A stretch of DNA of 64,000 nucleotides from Paragonimus skrjabini miyazakii (lineage: Eukaryota; Platyhelminthes; Trematoda; Plagiorchiida; Troglotrematidae), in the NCBI GenBank assembly GCA_014338405.1, contig JTDE01001545.1, positions 9,083-73,082 of the forward strand. Direction: 5' to 3'. Numbering within the stretch: the stretch's first letter is position 1; each line of letters starts with the position of its first letter. A program made the position numbers and the translations under genes. Under the pieces are notes generated by a model that saw only the letters and a program-made list of their open reading frames with translations, had not been told where the DNA came from and did no database searches. Shown piece after piece: positions 13,224-24,984 of this stretch.

Positions 13224-14384
13224 TCAGCTCACAATAGAACGCTGTTAAGCTTTGTATACCATTCAGATATCTTCATCCGACGGTCTTATTCACTACAAAG
13301 GTTTGAGAAAATAATGAACTCTCTTTAGTAAATATGAAAATTTCTGTCAGTGAATTTGCGTCCGCCAACAGCAGTGTGAATAAGAAGCTACTGGACAGTG
13401 CAATATGTTGATTTTCAACGTTTTGTGCTGGTATCGCACAAACGAGTTCTCTTCGAACCTGATTCCTAATCCATAAAATACGTTCACCGAAGAATCCGTC
13501 AACTGTAGTAAGGATGGTTCACACCTATATTCTCTGTTGTCACAAAAATGCCATAAATGCACAACATTACTTCAACTTAGAAGCAACACGCATAAAGGTA
13601 ACCTACAATGCTGCTGCCTCACAGATCCCAGGTGTGTCGAGATGGGACGGAGGCTATCTAGTTGCCCTTTCTAATGTAAGGTACAAATGGACTTTTAATT
13701 ATGGGCCGAGATACTTCGGATAAACGATGATAATGTCTGGGACATTCCAAAAATTGCCACTGAGCAACATCATTTACTCGTCACGTGATATCTGAAAAAT
13801 ACAGAAAAATATGTTCGAAGTCGGTGGGTACATTTCGCGTGATACGTGCGCCACATTGTCTTTACCAAACTGGTTGTGATATACTGTCATATAGATGTTG
13901 TGCCGAAAAGCGCACGATGAGTAATCCGGCCTCATCGTGGTAGTTTGGAGGTTGGTTTGCGTCGGCTTGATTTTGTGTTTATAAGTTCTTGTGTATGTTT
14001 TGGTCCGAAGTTTTCTCCTAGGTTTTCAGCCTTGTCATCTTGTCCTGTTCGTCAGCCTGTTACTTCGTTCGTGTAAAATTTACATTTTGTACGTAAGGGC
14101 ATCCTAATGCTATCGTTTCTCTGTTCATCATTTCCGATTTACATCTATTGCTACTTTTGCATGCTTTTTCATCACAGTTCGCTTAACGTATCAGGTAGAG
14201 GTAATTAAAGTTTTTTTGTAAAAATAACCTCACGTTTTTCTGCTTGTAAGTATGGTTTCTGAATCTAGTCAAGTCCCAACACTGACTTACTTGGCACACG
14301 TTCGACAGTGGTCTTATCTACATACACCCTTACGTTAGTCGGTGTGATACCACCTGGCTTAATCAAACATATTCTCCACCCCGT

Positions 14385-14640
14385 TCAAGGCCTCATTCTT
14401 AGCCTGGTCGGGAGCTGACAGTCACGCGCGTGGGAATGCCAGACTCGCGTGCGGTGCCCCCTCCCCTCAGTGTCGTCACAGTTCTGCTCATTATTGAGAT
14501 CTGTTGCGCCCCGTGACAAAATCAAACGTGGGAACCTAATCACACGCTCACGCCCCAACTCGATTTCCACCGTTCGTACGTGCACCAGACACGTGTCAAT
14601 CTGTGTGTTGTGACAACGTGGTCTACCCAATGAACAAATT
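14385..14640. other. GC- and CpG-rich block of unknown nature inside the intron
   Basis: This block is visibly richer in GC and CpG than its surroundings (for example gacagtcacgcgcgtgggaatgccagactcgcgtgcggtgcccc). An open frame of 81 codons on the - strand spans it, with a basic, arginine-rich translation. It has no domain I recognise. It may be a fragment of a mobile element 5' region or a small CpG island. The composition shift is the only firm observation. Confidence 0.35.
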
Positions 14641-15114
14641 GGTTAGAATGTTTCCGTATACGGTGCGATGCAGTCATTACGTATTATGGTGTGTAAACTG
14701 AGGTAACATGTCATCATGGTAACTGCAGCTCCATCGACCGGCTTAATTTCGTGATTGAAGACAAAAATGCTACAGAAAGACCTGTTAGCTATAAATCATT
14801 GCACTGTTCTATGATTGTTCACACGTGAACAATTCCAGACTAGCTTACTAATTGTTCTACCTAATTCCAGCCCAGATGTCACTAGTCTAAGTCCGGTGTC
14901 TGTAACCCACTTCAACAGTATCTGCGCAATCAGATGGGCCCTAAACCAAATTTGAAAAGCTTCAGTCCACACTGATATGATGTATGAGTTGATAGTTTTG
15001 CTTTTGATAATTCTGAAATGAACATCTGTCTCATGAACAATATTGTTGCTATTTTCTAGCACCCCATTGGACTTAATTACGGCTTCTTTCCTTCACTTTT
15101 GCACAATCGTTCAG

Positions 15115-15287
15115 CTTGAAGACCTTCCTGTTCTGCCAGCGTTGACCATCTGCCGCCAGATAGCAGAAGCGCTGCAATTTCTACATTCCTATTGTATGGT
15201 CCACTGTAACGTGACGCCACACGCCATTCATCTGTTTTCTATAGACCATGCCAAGCTGGGGAACTTTGAGCATACAGTTCAGTTGAG
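15115..15287 (+). CDS. TEX14-like pseudokinase, catalytic-loop exon
   Basis: The exon lies between acceptor cacaatcgttcag and donor GAG/GTTAGT, entering in phase 0 and leaving in phase 2. The peptide holds helix E (ALTICRQIAEALQFLHSYCM), the catalytic-loop position VHCNVTPHAIHLF and the metal-binding position AKLGNFEH. In active kinases these would be HRDLKxxN and DFG. Here the catalytic Asp is replaced by Asn (HCN) and DFG reads GNF, so phosphotransfer is not expected. TEX14 is likewise degenerate here and shares the pattern H-S-x-x-x-V-H and A-V-H/I-H (from memory). The next in-phase exon starts at 17575 through an AG/T serine codon. Confidence 0.85.
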
Positions 15288-17574
15288 GTTAGTGTGCACG
15301 AGAACAGAAGGAACTGGGTTGTTTACTTGGTTTGGTTTCAACTTATGAATTATTGGGGGTACTGCTTATCTTAACCGGTGTATTTATTACAATTTAACTT
15401 TCAGTGCTTTGCTCCACATTAGCTTACCGGAAGACGATTTTTAGTAAATGATTTTCTAGTGGTTTTATACGGCTGAATCTCGATAATTTTACAAAGCGTG
15501 ATTCATTATATTGTGTATACTCCCGTTTGCGTGTAAGATTTTGACATCCCAAACCTCCGTTATGATCGTCTCTTCAGCTTCACATCATCAGTGCACAAGA
15601 TTCAAAATTCAAAATCGTGTTCACAATTTCTTATGATGAACTATTTGAATTCAACGGATCGATTAAACAGGGTGGGAGAATTGGTTTCCCTAACCGATTA
15701 ACAACTGCATGTTTCGGTAACATGCGTGTGATTGCATTCTATTGGTTTCACTTTATCACATTTTCCTTTTCCTACGTGAACGTCAAGGAGGCGTGCAATC
15801 GATGTACTACTTGAACAGTATGTGACGAAACCAAATCTGTGTTTAAATCTAGCCTGGTTAACCGACAGCCGTATGCACAACGGTGGTCTGAGCTAACCAC
15901 ATTGGTAAAGTACCATCAAGTTTATTACAGGACTGTTCGGTTCACTAACTAGTAGTTCACTAAATCTGACTGTTTTATTGTTTAAACGTATAATCGCGGA
16001 ACAATTATTTGTTTAGAAAATTCCACAACATATAAAACAAAAAGGGTGACATATGCACGCATTTCGTTTTGATTCATCAGTATCAACTTTACAACAAAGA
16101 GAATCATGTTTTTTTGTCAAAAACAGCTGAGAAAGGAGGTTAGTTAGCTATTTAGTGGTTTAGGAAAGATAGCTAAGTCCAGGCAGGACAAGATTCATGA
16201 ACAGTTGTTTATGAACACAGAAAGTCTGTCTCAGTCGACTACTTGCAACCGCCTCTGCGAACTACAAAATTCTTGGATTAGAAATTATTTATGCCCTAAC
16301 CGTTTTGGTCAAGCGTCCGTTCAGTTTGGTCACTTTTCTCAGTCACACTGAGTGACAGATATTGTGAATACAAATTAAACCTTTTCATTAACGGAGTGAT
16401 TCACATCTTTCTATCATCTCAGGTGGTGTATTGTTAAATATAAACTTTATCATTTTAACTAGGACACTCGGTTGTTTCACTTGCATTTTCAGCAACACAT
16501 AGAGTTAGATAAAATCACACGTCAGCATGAACTCCTGGGATGTTCAGCCGTTACTTTGCATTTTATACAAGCTAACCCCCAGTATGCCTGGGGTGGCTTC
16601 ATTTGTCAGTAAGATTAAAGCGCTGCCATAAACTTTCTATGTTATACTACCGGTCACGTGGGAGAAAATCGGAAACACCTAGAAATTCATCATCCACTGT
16701 TGTCTGTAACATACTATCCATGAGTAAGTTGAACGTGGCGTTAGTATGCATCATTGTTGGCGGAAAATGAGCAGGATAAAGTTGCGGAGTGCACATTCAC
16801 CGCGTGTTTTTGTGAGGTTATCACAGTTACCGATGACTCAATCCTTTCAGCGCATTCAGCAGCTTTCTGCAAACGCATGCATTCCCATATTTATTATACC
16901 ATACGAGTTTACGCTCCCGTACTTCACGAGTTAAAAGTCCAGCCTGAATTCAAAATATCCTTCGCCTCGGACACACCAGCTGTCCTAAGGTCACTCGTAT
17001 GCGGCCACGTTTTGTTTCCACCTCGCATCTACAACTGTGTGTGTTATCACTAGTTCAGTCACGTGACTGGTGGATGATGGATAACTTTGAAAATGTTGTC
17101 CGTAAACTACTATATGTCCAAATGTTTGTACTTCACTTCGAGTACTTAGTTGAACTGAGCAAACGAAATGATGCTCAATCATACCTCTTATACGATGATC
17201 GTGACGTTCTTCAAACATACTGGATGGATAACACTTTTCGGACTTTGTTTCAACTCCATTCCAAACTATCTTGCCTAGAAGAAAAAAGATATTGTCTACG
17301 ACTGCGCGCAAAAATTTAAGCAAATGAGCAACATCAACAGCAGCTGTCTATCATGCTTACTTGAGGGGGGGGTATGTTTTACAGTTCATGTGTGTGCTAC
17401 CTTAGAAATGATCACCTTTGGAAATACGATACTTGTCAGCATTTTGTAAATCTTTGGTTGTCTGATTCACAATTAACTAGTTTGACTCTTTTAGGCTGCG
17501 TTGGTAAGTGCTGTTAAGGCATGCGAAACTTCTTTCTGTTATACATGTTATTTCCACTACTCATTTTGTCCCAG
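15288..17574 (+). other. Intron of the pseudokinase gene
   Basis: A 2.3-kb intron joins two phase-2 splice sites. Several overlapping open frames of 99-110 codons on both strands at 16754-17323 have no family resemblance and no splice context, so I leave them uncalled. A poly-G run of eight occurs near 17366. Confidence 0.55.
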
Positions 17575-18055
17575 TCCACCTGTAAATTTGACCTCCACTG
17601 TTCACTCAACCTGGAACAAAGTCAGTAGTCGAGAAACGTCCAGTCCTAAAGTGGTCTGTGTTGGTCTGCAGCAGCCAAATGCCAAATGTGCTCCGAATGC
17701 AGTGCCACCACCAACCACAGTGTTTCAATGTGCTTACCACTTGTTGTCCAAAGACCTTGCCGAGTGGCTTCCCCCGGAGCTGTATGTTCACTCAGACGGC
17801 AAATCTAGTCTGTTGCAGAAACCTGTGAATTTACACAAGCCAACGTATGTGTCAGACGTATATGGATTAGCAAAGGTTCTCCAGTTTGTTTTGCCTCCAA
17901 TAGAATACGGTCCACTCAATGGGGACTGGGATCACACAGCATATTCAGTGCCAATCACCAATGCAAAGATGGTTATAGAGGCCGCTTTACAACCGTGTCC
18001 CGAAGAGCGTCTCCCCTTGAAACAGTTCCATCGGTTGTTGATTCATTTGTTCTGG
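17575..18055 (+). CDS. TEX14-like pseudokinase, C-lobe exon
   Basis: This large 481-base exon starts after acceptor cattttgtcccag and ends at TGG/GTAGGT. It enters in phase 2 and leaves in phase 0, with 160 whole codons. After a Ser/Pro-rich insert of about 60 residues in the activation-segment region, the peptide reads LAEWLPPELYVHSD, the equivalent of the APE motif (WxxPEV in TEX14). It then reads YVSDVYGLAKVLQFVL, the helix F region (SDVYSFG in kinases, Asp kept), and IEAALQPCPEERLPLKQFHRLL, the helix H-I region where kinases have CLxxDPxxRP. The frame runs open well upstream of the acceptor, but the phase and the kinase order fix the start. The fold ends near the exon end. Confidence 0.85.
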
Positions 18056-18539
18056 GTAGGTCTCTGTATTTTAACTAATGAAAGCAAGTAATTATTTTCA
18101 TTTGTTGCGAAAATTGAATGGCGAATGACCCAATCTATTAGTTCTTTTGTTACTAGAGGTTTGAGTTAATGTGCAACTTCAGGTGACAAATTTATCTCAA
18201 CGCGATTGTATCACTTCTACCTGATTCTAAATGTTTTGGTGTTTATCTCGTGGACTCATGTCATTGTAGTAGTTTCGTCTTCCATTGGGACAATTAGTAG
18301 TGACTGCGCTGCTGAAATTTAGCCATCGTATGGCTGGTTTTCAGTACATCGGGCGTCCATAAATTAAAGTCAAAGTATTTGCAACCTATTGTGATGTGTG
18401 GGTAACGCGCATTTCCATACATTTTACGTTGACCATCATTCACGTTTATTCGCAGCGTTCACATTCAGATAAACGTTCCAGCTAGCTTCTTTCGAAAAGA
18501 AACACTAGACTCAGTCTATCTGAACGTGAAGGCTCCGGT

Positions 18540-18885
18540 CAAATGTGAGTAATGTTCAACTTGACATTAACCAAATCCCTATCTGGTCATCAGTAATCTG
18601 AAATATCGCGTAGTAGGTTTATTGAGATCGGAGACTTCGACCTGCCTGGTGAGTCCCAATCGCCGAGTTATCGATTAAAGATAACAAACAATTACTGTGC
18701 CTCCTCTCGAAACGACTGGGCAACCTGATTATTGTTCACAAGCGAAAGTAGTCGACCGTTCAGATATGACAATTCGGTCGTCCCTGATGTGAGATCAGTG
18801 ATGCAGCATTCAACATGGTTGTCTCATAAAAACGTGGCCGAAGTTCTAATCCCGGTCGTGACAAGGATTTTCAAACATTTATCAG
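18540..18885 (+). mobile_element. SINE-like tRNA-derived repeat, copy 1 (apparent dimer or permuted)
   Basis: The segment shares several blocks with other copies in this window. One is a body block (ttgacattaaccaaatccct...gtcatcagtaatctgaaat), next is cctctcgaaacgactgggcaacctg, and last is a tRNA-like block (cagcattcaacatggttgtctcataaaaacgtggccgaagttctaatcccgg). The B-box-like ggccgaagttctaatcc supports descent from a tRNA. The body block stands before the tRNA-like block, the reverse of copy 4, so this may be the end of one unit joined to the start of another. Confidence 0.6.
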
Positions 18886-21800
18886 AAAGGTCATTCGTTT
18901 AAAACCGTCCACCGGATGATTGGCATGGTGGTTTTCTCCTAGAGAGGCTTCTCATGAGCAGACACCCATGCCCGACATTTGATCAATGTTGGTCCAGTTT
19001 GTTCTACGTTGCAACAGCCATCATTAACACATTCGTTAATTAGACACCTCCTCAGTGCTGGCACTATAACTTTTGGTCGTCGTTCTCTCTCCATAGCAAG
19101 AAAACCCCTTGCACATCGTTCTGACCTCATAGCTTGATCAGTGTACTGCTTATGGGTCGCTCAGCGAACGTGTCAAAGACCACTTAGTGACCTTAGGACA
19201 CAGAGGGATGTTCGTTTGGGTTGCGTGTTTGCGTTTTAACCCATCAATCTGAAAGACTACGTCATACGGTCGTCCTGAGTTGTATTCACTTAATGAGGGA
19301 ACGAAGGTGACCGACGCATGTACGTTTGTCCCTGCGGTTTCATATATAGATGTTCACTTTCCGAAACCAGAAATTAGGCCGTTAATCAGGTCAACTGGTC
19401 GCGGCTACTACACTATTCAGAAACACTGAGTGTAACTGTGAAAAAGATGACCATATTCATCTTCAGACAGTTAGCGAAAAAGTGACAAGGTCATGAAAAA
19501 TAGGCATGCACATCAATGAGGAACTTGTGGCCGACTGATGAGGTTGATAATGCAACACTACAAAGTACTGTAATCGATTGCAAAACGTACCCACGAACCA
19601 ATTAGAACACGAGATTTGGAGCAGGTAAAACTTTGTGCATCCACCTCGCAACACTTGCCACAAGTTCAACGGGGATAATTACGATTAGTTCCCAACATTA
19701 CTCGACCTTTACTTCCAGTAAGAATAGGGTATTTTCCTTCAAAACAACCGATGGATTTTTAACTTCTAACGAAGAGATAACGTTAGGTTCAGATTACTTA
19801 GTATGGAAGCATCAAATTCAACTTCGTGCAAATGTCTCAAGAACATTCCTATATCATGCTATAGTTAAGAAACGGAAGGTCTTTTGTGACAGCGTTGGAA
19901 CTAATTTCTTACGTTACGAACCTCCTGCAGAAAGTTTAGTCCATTAAAACAATCCGTTCGATGCTTTGAAGATGATATCGGTTTTATTTGCATACAAGGA
20001 TGCCGTATAGGAGCTGTGGATTCTTACTGTAAATATCTGAATTCAAAGACGCTTCACTGACACGAATCTGGTGATTTTCGATATCCCTATTTGAACAACT
20101 CAGCGAGCGTAGTGGGCCAAGGAAGACACAATACAACTTGCTGCAAATCTTTAATAAACATGCGTTACTTGAATAATAGAGTATCCTTCTCACTCTAGGT
20201 GGTCCTATAGCTTACTAATACGTCTCTCTTAAGAACAAGAATATATTGCTTTCAAACGCGTCTGCTGAGCTACAATAAATGAACGGGAGTTTGGTTGAAC
20301 ACATGAAACAGAATGTGAAAAAGGCTTCTGGTAGGTGTGTATAACTTAATGGTTGACTTTTTCAGTCGACACGTTTTTTGATGTGCGTTGGTTTGTTGAA
20401 TCTTGTAGATATTGCATTCTGAGTTAGACAAATCCGGGAAACTGCTTCCAAGTTAACACTCACCTAAGTCTTCATCAGATACGGGATCCATGCTGAGGTT
20501 ATTTCGCACTGTGATCCTGATAGGGGAGTACAGAACTACGTCAATAACGAATTAGTTGGGACCTCAGCTAAGAACTGCCGACGCTGGAGACATAGACATT
20601 AATAAATATGACTGAACAATTAATGGTTGTATGTTTCTGAAAGGATAATGGTGTAACGTACACAGAAAATGAAAAAAGTTCTGGTATCTTTGAAAACGAA
20701 ACCGTTGAGACCATTGAAGAAAATAAACAGGTTTCAGTTTTGAAAACCATTCAGCGGGCACACTTATCGCGGCGGTCTGTATTAAAGTTGTGCTTGGCAA
20801 TCGTTTCAGAGATTGAGACTATCCAGTACTAGTTGGTTGCACATCGATTTGAGCAGAGCTGAAAACTGTTCATCTGACATAGTTACCTAAAAATATCTGT
20901 TTCTGATGGCTGTCTTTCCATTATCCAGAGGAGTCCAGTTGATCGAGGTGACGTGTTCTTCATTTAGAACAGACCACATCACAGGGCGTTTCCTTCGAAT
21001 GAGGGGACAGTTTCCATCGGTCATGAAGACATCCGCTTCAGCCCCGCTAACAGTGTACGTTCTGAGGCGTCATGAACCATCAGCCAATCAGAGTGGTGTG
21101 CATACAGTTTGAGAGTAGTGACACGGAGACCGCGTGGGTGTACTGAGGTAACAGTCACAGGAGACAACGAAGTACTCTAAGTATTCTCTCATGCTTAATC
21201 AAGTGATTTCGACCCATGTGGTGTATATCGAGTAATGATGATGATTTCAATGTGTCACAGACACAGGCCCTCACACTTAGAACAAAATTCGCATCGAACG
21301 ATACCACCTGATTCATTTTATGGGTATGTAATTGCTAATTTCATACATAGGTGGTATCTGCTCTTTGTTGATCTAGATTTAGTTGAACATAGTTCTGAAC
21401 AGATGAGCAGCAGTGTTCCATAGAACAGATTTGCTGTACAAGCGTGCCCAGTGGAACTGCGATCTCATTGACCAGTTTGGTTTCAAAAAGCCTTGCTTCA
21501 GTGCTTCAGATTGCTTTTGAAAATTTCCAAAAGTAATTTCTGCAGATTGCCTTTCCTTCGCTTGCTGAAAAAGCAATTTTTGAAGGACGATGTCAATTGG
21601 TTACACTATGTCATTCTTTCTAATTAAGCGGCCCGGATAACCTTGAACGTTTCCATCCAGTCCAAGCCATTTTCAGCTTATCATCCGCGTTTTACATACA
21701 CTACGTCAGCAACAAACTTGGAACCGTGATATATCCATACTGTTAGTATTATTGTTAATATTATGATTATTCAGTGTAAAGCCTCACTAAGCTGATGGTC

Positions 21801-22878
21801 ATCTGGAAGAAGTTTGCAACTCTCATGTTCAAAAATTTGAAGTTCATTCCAGTATTGGGTTAGATGTAGGATGAATAAACTGAAATCGTCTTCCACAAAA
21901 CATGGTCTCGTAAAAGCAGTTTAGAGAAGCTTGACCTTTTTTCACATGTCTAGATAGCCTTCACTGTTGTTAACGCAAAACTGTACTCGGAACCTCACGT
22001 GTTGATGACACAATGAAACCTTCATCGACTGCATTAGACTGTTCACACCTATCAGTCAGTAGTAAGTTGTAGTATAAAGCACACAGACAACCATTGTATT
22101 GCTATAAAACGTTGGAAAACATGAGTTTCAGTGTATGTCATATCTGAACTTGAGTGTGAGAAACTGCATTTATGTCAAGTCCATATCTGTGTTATCCAAG
22201 TGTTCATCTGTTTGCGTAGTTTGAACGGTTTCATTGACTCACTTGAAAAGACCTTCATAAACAACTTAGTCGGCAGCATTGTGGTAATTGCTGGTCATCG
22301 TTCTTTCTACCAAGACTGTTGTCGTCTTCACTATTGAGCTGTCCAGTCCAGTTTATGTTACATCCTTCCATCGCTTCCGGGGTATGTTATCGTCATGTTC
22401 GGAAGAAACATGTGTTGCTGGACCTTGACAAAATGATGGCATCCTGTTTACGGATGACGCTGACATAAACTTGATGACTGCTGGGAATGCAAAAACGCAT
22501 GATTTGACGTGCATTTTCAACACATAAGGAAAAACTACCCTTAGCCATACTGCAGGGCAAAAACGTACTTTCCTGTTGAGCTCAGCATGAACTTGTGACA
22601 ATCATAGTTATATTAAATTTCGTTTTCATTAGACTTTAAAAGATGACCTCATTACTGAGCGAATTACCCTAGGGATTTTGCTCGTTGTATTTATACAAAC
22701 GAGGGGATCATATATGCGATTCTAAAATAACTGATTACTAGATAACGGTCTGCCAATTTTCGCTTAAGGTTACACTTTCTGTTGCAAGTGTTAATTGGAA
22801 TACCTGGAATAATCAGTTACGCAGGTTGTAATTGGCGCCTAAACGTCTGACCTGCATAACCATTAGCTCACTGCATAA

Positions 22879-23529
22879 TTCCAAACAACGCTTTGCTACA
22901 CTGAGATAGTGCTCATGAAAGACATGAGTTTACTGTCACAAAGTGAGGTTTATTTAGAGTATGCCAGTGTCGAAGACAGGTTGGTGCATAGCAGATGTTT
23001 TCTGATCCATTTATCAGCCAATCGGATACCAACTTCGCTCAATTTCTTCAAAAATTGGCAGATGTACACGTTAGATAAAAATCACAAGGTAACTTGGAGT
23101 ATGAAACCAACATGCTGGCGATTGACTGCCGTGGGTTCATCTAGTAGGCAATTGCGAAATAGGAGTAGTTGGAACGACAGCGACGTTGAGAATATCTATC
23201 AAAGCGAAATATGGGATGAGAATGAAATTTTGAGTGTTCTCAATTTCAACTGGAAAATGTATGGTATACAGATGGATAAGCTACCAGAAGTTTGTATTTT
23301 CATGGTTAGAATTGAACAACAAATAGTCATTTTGCTCTACTTTCGATCGAATAGGCTTGTGATTACAGACCTACAGCGTGCTTTGCGCATGCTTATGTGG
23401 TGTAACATTGCGCTGTCGGGCTGTAACCCGCACACAGACTCAAAACCATTCCATCTTCACCAGCAGTTCCAGAACTCCAGGAAGAAAACAAATAGCCAGT
23501 ACGATCTTGAGTGTAACAATGAACTCTAG
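22879..23529 (+). CDS. Unexplained 206-codon open frame
   Basis: This is the longest uninterrupted frame in the window apart from known exons (open from about 22879; first usable start near 22909, then internal ATGs). The translation is mixed hydrophilic, with a central acidic part (NDSDVENIYQSEIWDENEIL) and a basic Asn/Gln/Ser-rich end (HQQFQNSRKKTNSQYDLECN). I recognise no domain. Its length is unusual for AT-rich non-coding DNA. It could be an exon of the pseudokinase gene (possible internal donor CACAAG/GTAACT near 23088), a single-exon gene, or a transposon relic. No start context, poly-A signal or homologue supports a firm choice. Confidence 0.25.
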   Translation, partial: FQTTLCYTEIVLMKDMSLLSQSEVYLEYASVEDRLVHSRCFLIHLSANRIPTSLNFFKNWQMYTLDKNHKVTWSMKPTCWRLTAVGSSSRQLRNRSSWNDSDVENIYQSEIWDENEILSVLNFNWKMYGIQMDKLPEVCIFMVRIEQQIVILLYFRSNRLVITDLQRALRMLMWCNIALSGCNPHTDSKPFHLHQQFQNSRKKTNSQYDLECNNEL

Positions 23530-23984
23530 AAGCCGAAGTACCAAAGGATGCTGCTCAAAGCTGGTAACAATGACGATAATAACGAGAAAACTCTTTGCCG
23601 ATACATCTGCTTCGAGTACGTTCATCGCACAGTCCCACTGCTGCCTTACTTTCAGTATACTGTGACCACATGTCTCATTGTTTGCATTGTCCAATCTCCA
23701 ACAAATCGCGGCTGCAGTAGGATAGTAATCATGTTCTGCGCTTCTCCCTTAATCGGATAAGGGTTATGTAAACCATCACTTTGGTTTTCATCATCCATAT
23801 GTAACTAACTGATCGATCGCGACTTAGCTGAATCAGTACCACGGAGATGTTTGTTATTGGAACTGTGGCGATGAATCTCATTGAGGGCAGATGTGATGGT
23901 TATGACAGCCTGCATCAAAAGGAATGAAACATATGGAGAGTAAACACAGACTGCTGAAAATGAGCATTTGAACAACAAAACTAA

Positions 23985-24172
23985 TTGGGAGGACTGATTG
24001 TTCCCAAGGGTTAGAATAGCACATTCTTTTACTCGCACAATTTATCACAATTTACAACTTCTGATTAATATGACAACTTTGGGAGGACTGATTGTTCCCA
24101 AGGGTTAGAATAGCACATTCTTTTACTCGCACAATTTATCACAATTTACAACTTCTGATTAATATGACAACT
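23985..24172. repeat. Perfect 94-bp tandem duplication
   Basis: The unit starting ttgggaggactgattgttcc at 23985 is followed immediately at 24079 by a second copy. I see no difference between the two units. Perfect identity amid otherwise decayed sequence implies a recent duplication or an assembly artefact. Confidence 0.92.
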
Positions 24173-24810
24173 TTTGGATAACAGCGTCTGTTTCGTTTTG
24201 AATTCATCATCTGTATGACATTAATTTTCACGTTTGAACAGCTCGCCAAAACAAGGCGCTCCTGGTCATAACTTACGGTCGATTATCGAAGCCTAGCCAA
24301 ATTAAATGTTTATATGTTTCAGCTCCGTCCACGTGAACAATGCAGAATGTGGTAACTAGCTCAGCGATACCCCTACTCTGTATGAGTTCCAGGAGACAGT
24401 TGCGTGCTTAGTTATGTTACGACTCTGAAAGTGTTCTATGGGATTGCTCAATATGTATGTTCTGGCACATTTTTTCACCTTCATATATATGTTATTAATT
24501 TCCCGTATGGAATTTCTATAATTACCTCAAAAGGAGTCGTTTTGATCCTGTGTGCACCAGCCTATCGATTTTATTCATACTAATCATATACTAGGCTTCT
24601 CACGCTCTACTTTATAAGTCCTTGTGCAATCTCACTGAATTTTATGCAAAAGTATCTGTAACGCGTGTAATAGATTGGGGCTGATGAGATAAAAAGCTCT
24701 GTGAGCAGCGACAAACTGCTATCATTTCTTTTTTTGTATATCTTTTGTATACTGTTTCCACAGTCACAACGAAGTAACTGGTATACTGTCAAATGTCTTC
24801 TTAATTATAG

Positions 24811-24984
24811 AACGAATATGACCAGCATACTTCCCCAAAACCTGTCGTTTCCCGACCAAGTCCGTGTCCGTTACGTTTATGTGGCCATAAACTTACGAAC
24901 TGCTCAGCAGAACACGTTCCTTCAAAGAAAATGTCTTCTCCAGCTGCAAGCACTTCATCTGACCGGTGCGAAACTTTTAATCAG
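24811..24984 (+). CDS. Candidate exon, hydrophilic and helix-rich
   Basis: The segment lies between acceptor tcttcttaattatag and donor AG/GTATAC, with phase 2 at both ends and 57 whole codons. The peptide (TNMTSILPQNLSFPDQVRVR, later an AQQNTFLQRKCLLQLQALHL helix) looks like ordinary coding sequence with no stops, and the leucine/glutamine stretch could be a short coiled coil. No family is recognised. It lies on the same strand as the pseudokinase exons, but neither neighbouring exon could be joined to it, so membership is open. Confidence 0.4.

Larger units (their letters stand above)
8096..15114 (+). other. Long intron of the pseudokinase gene
   Basis: About 7 kb separates the hinge exon from the helix E exon. 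The coding order on either side is contiguous in kinases (GSLY... then LPVLPALTICRQIAEALQFL), so no exon needs to be missing. It contains a short TG run (13211-13223) and a CpG-rich block at about 14385-14630. Other short open frames look like shadows. No recognisable transposon protein was seen. Confidence 0.6.
18056..24810 (+). other. Intron or intergenic stretch after the kinase exons
   Basis: No securely phase-linked exon was found here. The stretch contains a SINE-like dimer (about 18540-18885), an unexplained open frame of 206 codons (22909-23529) and a perfect 94-bp tandem duplication (23985-24172). A 104-codon open frame at 19633-19947 has no recognisable domain. Confidence 0.4.

Noticed and set aside
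16754..17323. Overlapping open frames of 99-110 codons on both strands
   Set aside because: They mirror one another, have no recognisable domain, and sit inside an intron whose flanking exons join in phase without them.
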